Origin: Methanoregulaceae archaeon
Lineage (GTDB): Archaea; Halobacteriota; Methanomicrobia; Methanomicrobiales; Methanospirillaceae
Reading direction: 5' to 3'
NCBI GenBank assembly: GCA_019695435.1
Contig: JACTVF010000068.1
Location: forward strand, 1-9,772
DNA length: 9,772 bases
The notes below the pieces were generated by a model, which saw only the letters and a list, made by a program, of their open reading frames with translations, ran no database searches and was not told the origin of the DNA. Made by a program: the position numbers and the translations under genes. Positions 1-6,742 of the stretch are shown here, in pieces (position 1 is the first letter of the stretch; every line of letters begins with the position of its first letter).

Positions 1-1503
1 GACCTGAAGTTCGGCATATCCGACCTCAAAGACCAGTCCCGGCTCGAACCGCACCTCTTTTCCCGCGCTTGAGATCACCGTGTCCTTGAGGAGGTCGTAC
101 GCCTCGGCCAGTTGCTCGTCGGAAAAACCGGTGGCGACCCGGGAGAGAGGGATGAGTTTTCCCTGGTCTTGGCAGGCCATAAGGAACGAACCAAAAACAT
201 GGGCACGTTTTCCCTCGCCCCATTCAGCCCCGATGACCGCGAGGTCGAGCGTATCCACCTCCGGCTTGATCTTGATCCAGTTCTTTCCCCGCTGGCCCGG
301 GGTGTAGGGCGAATCCAGCACCTTGATCATAATGCCCTCGTGGCCGGCGGCAAGCGCATTGTTGTAGGTATCCTCGATTACCTGCGGGTCGGCGCTGGTC
401 ACCTGCGGCGCCACGTACTGCGTCACTACACGCTCCAGTCTTTTCCGGCGTTCCATGAACGGGAGGTCAATTAACGTCTCCCCGTCGATGTAGAGAAGGT
501 CAAAGACGTTGGGCACCATCATGATGGCCTCTTGGGCCTCTGCAATATCGTGCCGGCGCCGGAACCGGCGGAGCACGGACTGGAAGGGCATGGGCCTTCC
601 GTCCTTTATGGCGATCACCTCCCCGTCAAGGATCACATCGTGATCCGTTGAAGCGAGCAGGAGTTCGATCACATCGGGGAGCGCCCCGCTGACATCTTCG
701 AGCCTGCGGGAATACATCTTCCCGGTGTCCCCCTTCTTGTGGAACTGGAACCGCGACCCGTCATACTTGAACTCAGCTGCAACCTCGCCATGCTCCTGCA
801 CCATGCCAGTGATCGAACCCTGCTGGGCAAGCATCATCCTCACCGGATGGAAGAGCGTGATGCGGACATCGCGAAGGGCTTCAGGCCCGATCCGTGCGAG
901 GTGTGCCACTTCACCCAGATCGTTAATGGCCTGCATTGCGTGTTCGACCAGTGCCGGATCGACCGAGAAGGCCTTTGCAATCGCCTCGCGGACACTCCCC
1001 TCCCCGACGCCGATACGAAGTTCCTCGAGCATTATCCGGGCGAGGTACCGTCCCTCAAGGGGGCTCGCATCCCCGAGCAGCAACTGGACCATACGCACTT
1101 TTTCTTTCTGGGAGGTTGCTCCGCCACGGGCCGCTATGCTGATAAGTTTGTTGTACACATCAACAATTTCGAGATCCTGATGGGATAGTGAGACTTGTGA
1201 TTTTTTTGACAGGAGTTCTTCCACAGCCCTTCCAACGTCCCCGGTTTTGTTGATCTTCCCGATGACCGCGTCTTTTTTTATCCCAGCAACGTAACCAACG
1301 GCTTCGTAGAGCAGGCTGGGTCCGATCCCGAGTTTCCGGGCACTCCAGTCGGGAAAAATCCTCCCCATAATAAACCGGACAAAGACCGGGAGTTCATCCG
1401 GTGAAAGCCCTGGCAGGACCCGGCTGATCACATCGATCATGTCGAGACGGCCGGAGATGCCCTCAATTTCTTCGCAGCATTGGGAAAACTCCAGAAAGAG
1501 CAT
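1..1503 (-). CDS. lig: ATP-dependent DNA ligase, archaeal type (C-terminus cut off by window edge)
   Basis: Seals nicks in duplex DNA through an enzyme-AMP intermediate, acting in replication and repair. The visible 501 residues begin with the all-helical DNA-binding domain (about 1-210). The nucleotidyltransferase domain follows: motif I EFKYDGSR with the AMP-accepting lysine K246, the YSRRLEDVS segment (264-272), DGEVIA (293-298), [10 protein letters not shown] (332-341), motif IV EGIMIK (389-394) and motif V NWIKIKPE (408-415). The OB-fold domain starts near 420 and the reading frame is still open at base 1, so by comparison with the family (about 550 residues) roughly 50 residues are missing. 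The start at 1503 gives [15 protein letters not shown], which fits the family's N-terminus. In-frame ATGs at 1539 and 1545 are alternatives, and 1545 has GGGAG ten bases upstream, whereas 1503 has no visible ribosome binding site. The gene is divergent from the 396-residue helical protein. Identity is very secure; the exact start is not. Confidence 0.95.
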   Translation of the reverse strand, partial: MLFLEFSQCCEEIEGISGRLDMIDVISRVLPGLSPDELPVFVRFIMGRIFPDWSARKLGIGPSLLYEAVGYVAGIKKDAVIGKINKTGDVGRAVEELLSKKSQVSLSHQDLEIVDVYNKLISIAARGGATSQKEKVRMVQLLLGDASPLEGRYLARIMLEELRIGVGEGSVREAIAKAFSVDPALVEHAMQAINDLGEVAHLARIGPEALRDVRITLFHPVRMMLAQQGSITGMVQEHGEVAAEFKYDGSRFQFHKKGDTGKMYSRRLEDVSGALPDVIELLLASTDHDVILDGEVIAIKDGRPMPFQSVLRRFRRRHDIAEAQEAIMMVPNVFDLLYIDGETLIDLPFMERRKRLERVVTQYVAPQVTSADPQVIEDTYNNALAAGHEGIMIKVLDSPYTPGQRGKNWIKIKPEVDTLDLAVIGAEWGEGKRAHVFGSFLMACQDQGKLIPLSRVATGFSDEQLAEAYDLLKDTVISSAGKEVRFEPGLVFEVGYAELQV

Positions 1504-1573
1504 AGCGTTTCTGTTGTGTGAGTTGGCGATTTGGAGCATTAACATTTTGCTGTAACTCCCAAACGGCGGGTTC

Positions 1574-1643
1574 CCCAGTATAACGTTTTTTTCGCGCTCC
1601 CATGATAAAGGTAAAAGTATTTTTAATGTCCTGCTGATAGTTC
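1574..1643. promoter_or_regulatory. Shared divergent promoter region (lig / helical protein)
   Basis: The gap between the two divergent genes holds an A/T-rich, nearly symmetrical block at 1611-1626 (TAAAAGTATTTTTAA) that could serve as a TATA box in both directions. On the plus strand its centre lies about 26 bases before 1644-1647. On the minus strand it would start transcription near 1590. A second minus-strand TATA candidate (GTTATACT) lies at 1577-1584. Assignments rest on spacing and composition only. Confidence 0.45.
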
Positions 1644-1670
1644 ATGCAGTGCAGGTCGTGGATTATCCCT

Positions 1671-2861
1671 ATGGGTGACGAGTGGCAGCCCGAGGCTGTT
1701 GTCCGGCAGAAACTGGATCTCCTTAAAAAAGAGTTTATCGAATATATCGGTGCCAACAGCGAAAAGATCGATTCCAACCTTCCGGTTTTTTTCGGTCAGG
1801 TTATTGCCTCCCTTGATAAGGCACTCCCCGGCATCAGCGTCACTCTCTACAACCAGTTCATTGATGCGATAGCTTTTGCCGTGCTTGATGCGTCAAAACG
1901 ATCTGATGAGATCCCATTTGTCGAGAAACTCTTCAATTACGCCCTGCGTAACAAGCGCGGGAACCGGGGTCATGCAGTTTACGACATCCTGCTTGGCATG
2001 AAAATGATCAACGCCGGAAAGTATGAGGAGGCTGCGGAGCAGCTCAAAAATTACCGGTCCATGGACGTCCTGATCTGCCCGGCGATTGCCTACTGCTACT
2101 TCGTCCTCTCAACCCAGCAGACCCCGGTCGATACAGGCAGGGGATCCCAGCGCCCCAACGATATGTTACTTGCCGCACGGGAACAGATGATCGAACTCGT
2201 CCACCTTAACCCTCCGATAAACCGGCTTCAGGAGCATGAGCTCGCCGAAGACCCCCGGATTAACAAGATCTTCTGGTTTATGATCAAGCAGGCGACTGAC
2301 TGGTTCCCCAGCGAGCGTGAGTTTATCCGTATCGGGATCGAAAAGGCGTCCCGGGACGGGAAACGCGACATAAAAGAAGATCTCCTCAATATTGCGATCG
2401 GGCGGTTTTACAACGACATGTTCTTCCTGCGCGAGCTCTACAAACTCAAACTCGAGAACCGTGACGCCGGCGGGGTTGTCGGGGTCGTCAATCAGATGAT
2501 CCAGCAGTATCCTGATGATATTGAGCCGATCTACTATGGCCTTAAGCTTTCGATCATCACCAGCCGAATAGACGCATATTTCCGGTTCCGGAAACTTGCC
2601 GTGAGCAAGAACATCCCTGCAAGGGCACCCGTCCTGCTGGACTACGCGTTTGAGATGATGCGTGGAAAGAAGATCGAGGCTGCCGCCTGTATGGAAGAGA
2701 TCAAAAAACGCTTCGGCCCGCAGAATTATTTTGTGACTCTGCTCGAGTACGTGGCGCACGATTTTCAGTCGGACGACGCCAAGAAAGTCAAGCCTGCAAA
2801 GAAGGCGATGTTTGATGCCATCGATCAGTACTGTACGAAACTGCTCAAAATAGAGGCGTGA
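1671..2861 (+). CDS. Uncharacterised all-helical protein with TPR-like segments
   Basis: I do not recognise this 396-residue protein. It has no signal peptide and no convincing membrane segment, so it is probably cytoplasmic. It reads as continuous amphipathic helices. Segments resembling tetratricopeptide-type helical hairpins are visible around residues 101-145 (NAGKYEEAAEQLKNY followed by an aromatic-rich helix), 263-300 (GGVVGVVNQMIQQYPDD) and 318-350 (helix, RGKKIEAAACMEEIKKRF). Such repeats usually make protein-binding scaffolds; this is inference. I chose the ATG at 1671 (MGDEWQPE). An in-frame ATG at 1644 would add nine residues and sits at the expected TATA-to-start distance for a leaderless message, so it remains possible; neither has a clear SD. 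The gene ends in three consecutive in-frame stops (TGA TAA TGA). The signalling protein begins 73 bases downstream on the same strand, so co-transcription is plausible. Confidence 0.85.
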   Translation: MGDEWQPEAVVRQKLDLLKKEFIEYIGANSEKIDSNLPVFFGQVIASLDKALPGISVTLYNQFIDAIAFAVLDASKRSDEIPFVEKLFNYALRNKRGNRGHAVYDILLGMKMINAGKYEEAAEQLKNYRSMDVLICPAIAYCYFVLSTQQTPVDTGRGSQRPNDMLLAAREQMIELVHLNPPINRLQEHELAEDPRINKIFWFMIKQATDWFPSEREFIRIGIEKASRDGKRDIKEDLLNIAIGRFYNDMFFLRELYKLKLENRDAGGVVGVVNQMIQQYPDDIEPIYYGLKLSIITSRIDAYFRFRKLAVSKNIPARAPVLLDYAFEMMRGKKIEAAACMEEIKKRFGPQNYFVTLLEYVAHDFQSDDAKKVKPAKKAMFDAIDQYCTKLLKIEA

Positions 2862-2921
2862 TAATGAGAAGACATATGACGATAGGTATAGACGAAGGTA
2901 GAACGGTTTGCCAGGGTCGGA

Positions 2922-2926
2922 AGGAG
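2922..2926 (+). promoter_or_regulatory. Ribosome binding site deciding the start at 2935
   Basis: AGGAG lies eight bases before the ATG at 2935. An in-frame TTG at 2908 would extend the protein by nine residues, but it has no such site and would place this SD inside the coding region. The receiver fold also begins right after the ATG (MAVVRILIAA). Confidence 0.8.
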
Positions 2927-2934
2927 ATCACTCT

Positions 2935-4008
2935 ATGGCAGTAGTGCGGATCCTTATTGCAGCGGGTAAGGCGGCGGATGCGGACGATCTCGCGTCCCAG
3001 GCAAAGGCGGCAGGGTACCGGGTGAAGGCACGGGCGTCTTCAGGAAAAGAAGCCGTCGCGCTGGCAGAGACATGGCATCCGGATATCGTGCTGATGGATA
3101 TGCATCTTCGCGGGGAAATGGGCATCCCTGCGGTGGTAAAGAAACTCCAGACGATCTGCAACATCCCGGTGGTTCTGGTCGCCTCTTCCGATGATGATGT
3201 CCCGGTCCTGCGCAAAAACGTCGCAGTTCCGGACGGTTGCCTGGTCCGGCCGTTTGGCAGGAGACAGTTCCGGCAGGTTATCGAAGTTGCGGTTTACCGG
3301 TATTCTCTTGAGAAGGGTCCCGGTGGGAACGGTGACAATAAAAGAACGTACACCAGCCCGGCGGTTCGAAAGATCGCCCACGATATCAATAACTCACTCA
3401 GTTCAGCGCTTGCGAACATCCAGCTTTTACGACGGTCGGATGTCCGTGAGGACCGATTATACGAGCACTTGGATGGTGCAGAGGAGAGCGTGTTGCGGGC
3501 GCGGGATCAGTCCCGCCAGTTGCTCACGTCATCGGCGGGGCCTGAAACAGAGGCCGGCGCACAACGCAAGGTGCATGTCCTGACTACGTACCCCCGGGGT
3601 ACTGGTGTTCAAAAGAAAGATACTACCGCAGGGTACAGGATCCTCCTGATGGACGACGAGGCGGCGATCCTCTCGGCCACAAGCGAGATGCTCTCATTTC
3701 TGGGTCATAAAGTTACTGTGGCAGAGAACGGCGATAAAGCGATCGATCTGTATAGAAAAGCACAGGCTGGTGCCGTGCCGTTCGATGCGGTCATCCTCGA
3801 TGTCACAGTACCGGGCGGGACAGGGGCACAGGAAACCCTGCCCCGGCTCCGGGCGCTCGATCCTCATGTGCGGGCGATCATCTCAAGCGGATATGCCACG
3901 CACCCCATGGTCGTCAGTTTCGCTGCCCGGGGGTTCGTAGCCGCCCTTGTAAAACCGTACGGGTTCAAGGAACTCGAGGAATCACTTGCACGGGCGTTTC
4001 TGTCCTAG
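2935..4008 (+). CDS. Receiver-like / DHp / receiver signalling protein lacking a kinase ATPase domain
   Basis: A 357-residue cytoplasmic two-component protein. Residues 1-125 form a receiver fold: ILIAAGK replaces the usual acidic start, D55 in IVLMDMHLRGEM is the phospho-acceptor position, S84/S85 fill the switch position and R105 (VRPFG) replaces the conserved lysine. Residues 142-200 match a histidine-kinase dimerisation/phosphotransfer domain, with H149 in KIAHDINNSLSSALANIQL and a second helix GAEESVLRARDQSRQLLT. Residues 233-357 are a canonical receiver: acidic D240, D241 and E242, acceptor D289 (AVILDVTVPGG), switch S317/S318 and K340 (LVKPYG). Between DHp and the second receiver there are only about 32 residues, without N, G1 or G2 boxes, so the ATP-binding catalytic domain of hybrid kinases is absent. 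It probably relays phosphate between partners or acts as a docking adaptor; no DNA-binding domain is seen. It could alternatively be a decayed hybrid kinase. It may be co-transcribed with the upstream helical-repeat gene. Confidence 0.88.
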   Translation: MAVVRILIAAGKAADADDLASQAKAAGYRVKARASSGKEAVALAETWHPDIVLMDMHLRGEMGIPAVVKKLQTICNIPVVLVASSDDDVPVLRKNVAVPDGCLVRPFGRRQFRQVIEVAVYRYSLEKGPGGNGDNKRTYTSPAVRKIAHDINNSLSSALANIQLLRRSDVREDRLYEHLDGAEESVLRARDQSRQLLTSSAGPETEAGAQRKVHVLTTYPRGTGVQKKDTTAGYRILLMDDEAAILSATSEMLSFLGHKVTVAENGDKAIDLYRKAQAGAVPFDAVILDVTVPGGTGAQETLPRLRALDPHVRAIISSGYATHPMVVSFAARGFVAALVKPYGFKELEESLARAFLS

Positions 4009-4012
4009 CGGG

Positions 4013-4801
4013 CTACAACCGGATCTCCTGAGGGATATCCGGGGTCGAACCCTTCTGGGTCGCCACGATCAGGCACTTTTCTTTGAAGAAGAGTCCGAGG
4101 CCCTCGCGTGCGCTCGCCCGTGCACGGTCCGGCGTATTGTTGATCTCGCTTAAGTGGGAGAGGACCACCTGTGGCGCGTCTTTTCCGAGCATTCGCAGTA
4201 CCGCGGCGGCCGCCGGGTTTGAAAGGTGTCCCCGGCTGGAGCGTATCCGCCGTTTCAGGGATTCGGGATATGGCCCGTTTGCGAGCATCTCCGGGCAATG
4301 GTTGCTTTCGAGCACGATACCGTCACAGCGCCGGAGCAGGTCCAGCATATGAGAGGTGATGATGCCCGTGTCGGTACAGTAACCCAGCATTTCCCCGTTC
4401 TCTTCAATGATAAACCCGCAGGGTTCTGCCGCGTCATGTGAAGTGGCAAATGGTGAGACCGTGAATCCTCCGGCCACAAACGGGGTATCGTACCGGCAGG
4501 AGTGCGTCGAAAGTGGTTTATCCGAGGTGCGCCGGTGACAAAGAAAATCCGCAAGCGTGCCCCCGGTGGCATAGACCGGGCATTCCAGTTTTCTCGCGAG
4601 CACGTCCAGGCCCCTGATATGATCCACGTGTTCGTGGGTAACGATGATCGCGTCGATCATATCGGCAGCACAGCCGGTGTGCGCGAGCCGGTACAGGGTT
4701 TCCTTTGCGCTCAGGCCGGCATCGACCAGGATGGCGCTGTCGCCGCCCTGGATATATGTGCAGTTGCCTTTGCTCCCGCTCGCAAGAATCGTACACCGCA
4801 T
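4013..4801 (-). CDS. Metallo-beta-lactamase fold hydrolase, WalJ/YycJ type
   Basis: A 262-residue soluble hydrolase expected to bind two metal ions. Visible metal-site motifs in order: THEHVDH (55-61), SHD (121-123), the aspartate of YCTDTG (D144), ESNH (165-168), RGHLSN (190-195) and LSHLSE (215-220). The start MRCTILASGSKGNC and the pattern LESNH...ML...GPYPESLKRRI...GHLSN are characteristic of the YycJ/WalJ branch; bacterial members are reported as exonuclease-like enzymes linked to DNA metabolism. The archaeal substrate is unknown to me. The length is normal for the family. The ATG at 4801 lies about 26 bases after a TATA box, so the message is probably leaderless, although GGGAG sits two bases before the start. 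The stop is only four bases from the stop of the convergent signalling gene, so the two transcripts very likely overlap at their 3' ends. Confidence 0.9.
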   Translation of the reverse strand: MRCTILASGSKGNCTYIQGGDSAILVDAGLSAKETLYRLAHTGCAADMIDAIIVTHEHVDHIRGLDVLARKLECPVYATGGTLADFLCHRRTSDKPLSTHSCRYDTPFVAGGFTVSPFATSHDAAEPCGFIIEENGEMLGYCTDTGIITSHMLDLLRRCDGIVLESNHCPEMLANGPYPESLKRRIRSSRGHLSNPAAAAVLRMLGKDAPQVVLSHLSEINNTPDRARASAREGLGLFFKEKCLIVATQKGSTPDIPQEIRL

Positions 4802-4820
4802 GTCTCCCTACCATAGGCTT

Positions 4821-4832
4821 TTTTTATATTAA
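4821..4832 (-). promoter_or_regulatory. TATA box of the metallo-hydrolase gene
   Basis: On the minus strand the sequence reads TTAATATAAAAA. Its centre, near 4827, is 26 bases upstream of the ATG at 4801, the archaeal TATA-to-start distance for a leaderless transcript. Confidence 0.6.
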
Positions 4833-4862
4833 CCTGCTTTCATCCTACCTAGACCAAAAGGA

Positions 4863-4883
4863 GGGAATAAAAAAAGGAAAACC
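4863..4883 (-). terminator. T-rich terminator after the small membrane protein pair
   Basis: Directly after the stop codon at 4888, the minus strand reads GGTTTTCCTTTTTTTATTCC. Runs of T without a strong hairpin are typical archaeal terminators, and this one separates the pair from the downstream hydrolase promoter. Confidence 0.6.
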
Positions 4884-4887
4884 GGGA

Positions 4888-5073
4888 TTATTTTTTCGCT
4901 TTCATCACTTCGTATTCCGCGAGCACCGGGGCGATGGTCTTCGTGGAAATAGAGCGCCGCACGAGGAGTGTCAGCTTCCGGCAGTACTGGATATGAGCGA
5001 TCTGGAAGCTCACGATGAGGCCAAAACAGAAACAGGTGATGCCGATCAGGGTATAACTTGCAATGTCAACCAT
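4888..5073 (-). CDS. Small single-pass membrane protein A
   Basis: A 61-residue protein that I cannot assign to a family. An N-terminal hydrophobic segment (about residues 4-26, IASYTLIGITCFCFGLIVSF) is followed by a basic, helical cytoplasmic-looking tail (RKLTLLVRR) and a charged end (EYEVMKAKK). It is real on three grounds: a perfect AGGAGG (5081-5086) lies seven bases before its ATG, it follows a similar gene with a 13-base gap, and it aligns without gaps to that neighbour over its last 45 or so residues (shared F..G.....QI....Y, a central L and T, then P and E). Pairing suggests a hetero- or homo-oligomeric membrane component or a small accessory subunit; the function is unknown. Confidence 0.8.
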   Translation of the reverse strand: MVDIASYTLIGITCFCFGLIVSFQIAHIQYCRKLTLLVRRSISTKTIAPVLAEYEVMKAKK

Positions 5074-5080
5074 CGAATAT

Positions 5081-5086
5081 CCTCCT
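5081..5086 (-). promoter_or_regulatory. Strong SD between the two small membrane protein genes
   Basis: Minus-strand AGGAGG sits immediately after the TAA stop of the upstream gene (5087-5089) and seven bases before the ATG at 5073. This implies coupled translation from one message and fixes the start of the downstream gene. Confidence 0.85.
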
Positions 5087-5275
5087 TTAGGTCTCCCTCG
5101 CGAGTTCGTCCACTATCGGAACTACGGAGTCGGTGTCGGAACATTCTTTTGCAAGCACCATAAAGCGCTTCGAGTAATGCAGCTTCAGGATCTGATGTCC
5201 GCTGATCGATCCGATCGCGAACATAATAATTCCAAAGCCGATATAGATGAGCAGATCCGTCAGCAGGTCAGTCAT
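5087..5275 (-). CDS. Small single-pass membrane protein B (paralogue of A)
   Basis: A 62-residue protein with no family I recognise. A hydrophobic span covers about residues 4-25 (LLTDLLIYIGFGIIMFAIGS), followed by GHQILKLHYSKRFMVLAKE and an acidic C-terminal part ending in PIVDELARET. I chose the ATG at 5275 because TGGTG lies a few bases upstream; an ATG at 5287 adds four residues (MWCT) and sits at the TATA distance for a leaderless start, so both remain possible. It shares a spaced pattern with the next gene (F..G.....QI....Y, then P and E near the end), which points to tandem duplication and divergence. First gene of a two-gene unit that ends at a T-rich terminator. Confidence 0.78.
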   Translation of the reverse strand: MTDLLTDLLIYIGFGIIMFAIGSISGHQILKLHYSKRFMVLAKECSDTDSVVPIVDELARET

Positions 5276-5308
5276 GGTGCACCACATTGACTGTTACGGC
5301 GGGATACA

Positions 5309-5320
5309 GATAAATTTATT
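5309..5320 (-). promoter_or_regulatory. TATA box of the small membrane protein operon
   Basis: The minus strand reads AATAAATTTATC. Its centre near 5314 is about 26 bases before 5288, placing the transcription start right at or next to the first ATG (5287). Confidence 0.55.
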
Positions 5321-5563
5321 GAATCTGGATCCCGCAATCTTACCGTACCAGAAAACCTCTTCTCCGCACTATTCCGTCAACTACGGCAGAAGCATGCACG
5401 ACTTCGCGGGAAAAACGGGTCAGCCATAACCGGCGGCGATCGCGCCCCCTTGTACCGAGAGAGAATGCAGACCCCTCCCTGTCCGATTGTCAGGGCCGCG
5501 ACAACCTCCATCGGTATCACAGTAATAACAGGGAAAAGACCATTAACGGAAAGAACGTTGGTA

Positions 5564-5574
5564 CCGTTATACGG
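5564..5574 (+). promoter_or_regulatory. Candidate promoter/operator of the molybdate transporter
   Basis: CCGTTATACGG is a perfect inverted repeat (CCGT-TAT-ACGG) that also contains a TATA-like core, TTATAC. A start about 26 bases on, near 5595, would leave a leader of about 20 bases carrying the SD. A protein bound here would block the TATA box. The assignment is inference from symmetry and spacing. Confidence 0.4.
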
Positions 5575-5604
5575 AGGGACGATCCAAGGTGTGCATTTCA
5601 GGGC

Positions 5605-5610
5605 AGGTGA
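5605..5610 (+). promoter_or_regulatory. Ribosome binding site deciding the transporter start
   Basis: AGGTGA, complementary to the archaeal 16S rRNA tail, lies four bases before the ATG at 5615. It rules in this start over upstream in-frame starts at 5450 or 5465. Confidence 0.8.
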
Positions 5611-5614
5611 GGCC

Positions 5615-6742
5615 ATGACCGGTGAAGACTCCATCCCCCTGCGCTTTACGCTCTCCGAGTTTGCCGGATCGCTCGGAGACTTCGGGACGATCATCCCGCT
5701 CGTCCTTGCCGTCGCGCTTGTATCCAATGTTAACCCACGCTATATCCTTCTTTTTTTCGGAATCTGGTTTATCCTCACCGGGCTCTATTATCGGCTGCCT
5801 ATCCCGCTCGAACCGATGAAAGCGATCGCAGTGATCGTGATCGCCGGCGGAATCGGAAGCGGGGAGATTGCGGCCGCCGGTCTCATCCTCGGGGTGCTCT
5901 TTCTGGTGCTCGGCTATGGCCGGTGCTTTGCGGTCATCGGGAAATGGGTGCCCGAGAGCGTCGTGCGGGGCATCCAGCTCGGGCTCGCCCTGCTCCTGTT
6001 TAAGGCATCCGCGGACTTTGTGATCAAAGACTCCTTCTTTTTTGTTATCGGTATTGCCATAATCGTGGTGTTCATCCTCCTTGTCCATTACAAAAATGTC
6101 CCGGATCTCTCGTCCATCTGCGTCATCGCAGTGGGCGTGATCGGCGGGATCGTCCTGCACGGTATCCCTCCCACCAGCCTGATTCCTCCGCCGGCGCTTG
6201 TGATTCCCGTTCCCACGGATTTTCCCTCCGCCCTTTCTACGCTCGTACTGCCTCAGGTGGCCCTCACCATCGCAAATGCAATCCTTGCGACCTCCCTTCT
6301 GACCAAAGACCTCTTCGGGAAAGACGTCCCCCCGAAAAAGCTCTCGACTACGATCGGACTCATGAACATCGTTTCGGTTCCCTTTGGGGGATTTCCCATG
6401 TGCCATGGGGCAGGCGGCCTTGCCGGCCAGTACCGCTATGGGGCACGGACCGGCGGGGCAAGCATCATTGCCGGCCTGATCTTTATCATCCTCGCGCTAT
6501 TTTTTACCTCCCCGCAGGTGCTCTCCATCGTAGCGGTGGGGGTTCTCGGGGCGCTTCTGGTCTTCGTCGGCATTGAGATGGGCCGTCACAGCCTTAAGAG
6601 TGATTCTCTTTCAATCACGGGCCTTATCGGCGTGCTCGCACTTGTCGTATCCATAACAGTCGCATTTATTGTCGGCATTGCTGCTGCATATCTGCTCATG
6701 TGGGTAAAAAGGAGACCGGCGGACAAAAGCCCCGCAGCGTAG
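5615..6742 (+). CDS. MOT1-type molybdate (putative sulfate/molybdate) transporter
   Basis: A 375-residue integral membrane protein with about ten hydrophobic segments. Both signature motifs of the MOT1 family, a relative of the SulP sulfate permeases, are present: FAGSLGDFGTIIPL (16-29) near the N-terminus and PFGGFPMCHGAGGLAGQYRYGARTG (256-280 region) in the second half. A PxPLEPMKAIA segment (62-72) is also typical. Family members carry out high-affinity molybdate uptake; whether this one prefers molybdate, tungstate or sulfate cannot be read from sequence. In a methanogen the likely clients are molybdo/tungsto-pterin enzymes such as formylmethanofuran dehydrogenase and formate dehydrogenase (inference). 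It is a single gene with its own leader and a stem-loop across its stop codon. Start chosen at 5615 for its SD and because the conserved region begins 15 residues in. Confidence 0.9.
   Translation: MTGEDSIPLRFTLSEFAGSLGDFGTIIPLVLAVALVSNVNPRYILLFFGIWFILTGLYYRLPIPLEPMKAIAVIVIAGGIGSGEIAAAGLILGVLFLVLGYGRCFAVIGKWVPESVVRGIQLGLALLLFKASADFVIKDSFFFVIGIAIIVVFILLVHYKNVPDLSSICVIAVGVIGGIVLHGIPPTSLIPPPALVIPVPTDFPSALSTLVLPQVALTIANAILATSLLTKDLFGKDVPPKKLSTTIGLMNIVSVPFGGFPMCHGAGGLAGQYRYGARTGGASIIAGLIFIILALFFTSPQVLSIVAVGVLGALLVFVGIEMGRHSLKSDSLSITGLIGVLALVVSITVAFIVGIAAAYLLMWVKRRPADKSPAA

Larger units (their letters stand above)
5288..5614. other. Non-coding stretch between divergent genes, with inverted repeats
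   Basis: This stretch has no gene I can support. The left end holds the promoter of the small membrane protein pair. The rest contains short symmetrical elements: CCGT-CAACT-ACGG (5374-5386), CCCTG-N9-CAGGG (5477-5495), TAACGG-N14-CCGTTA (5544-5569) around a central AACGTT, and CCGT-TAT-ACGG (5564-5574). The transporter frame stays open back to 5450, but those 55 residues do not look like part of the transporter, whose conserved N-terminus begins after 5615. The stretch may be a long regulatory leader or carry a small RNA; nothing known is recognised. Confidence 0.4.

Noticed and set aside
739..1188. 149-residue plus-strand open frame inside the DNA ligase gene
   Set aside because: It is the antisense shadow of a ligase whose motifs are all in the minus-strand frame.
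1463..1777. 104-residue minus-strand open frame across the divergent promoter
   Set aside because: It overlaps the starts of both the ligase and the helical protein, and its sequence is out of frame with the ligase N-terminus.
2166..2759. 197-residue open frame on the minus strand opposite the helical protein
   Set aside because: The plus-strand frame is longer and has consistent helical periodicity; the reverse frame shows no start signal or domain.
5450..5614. N-terminal extension of the transporter by 55 residues
   Set aside because: The AGGTGA site before 5615 and the position of the conserved GDFG motif support the shorter protein.
5377..5727. 116-residue open frame on the minus strand over the non-coding stretch and the transporter start
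   Set aside because: No SD or TATA box at its start and no recognisable domain, and it overlaps the conserved N-terminus of the transporter. I could not exclude it completely.
5567..6406. 279-residue open frame on the minus strand inside the transporter gene
   Set aside because: It is antisense to a clear membrane transporter. The predicted protein is full of D, H, E and R with no domain, as expected for the reverse frame of hydrophobic codons.
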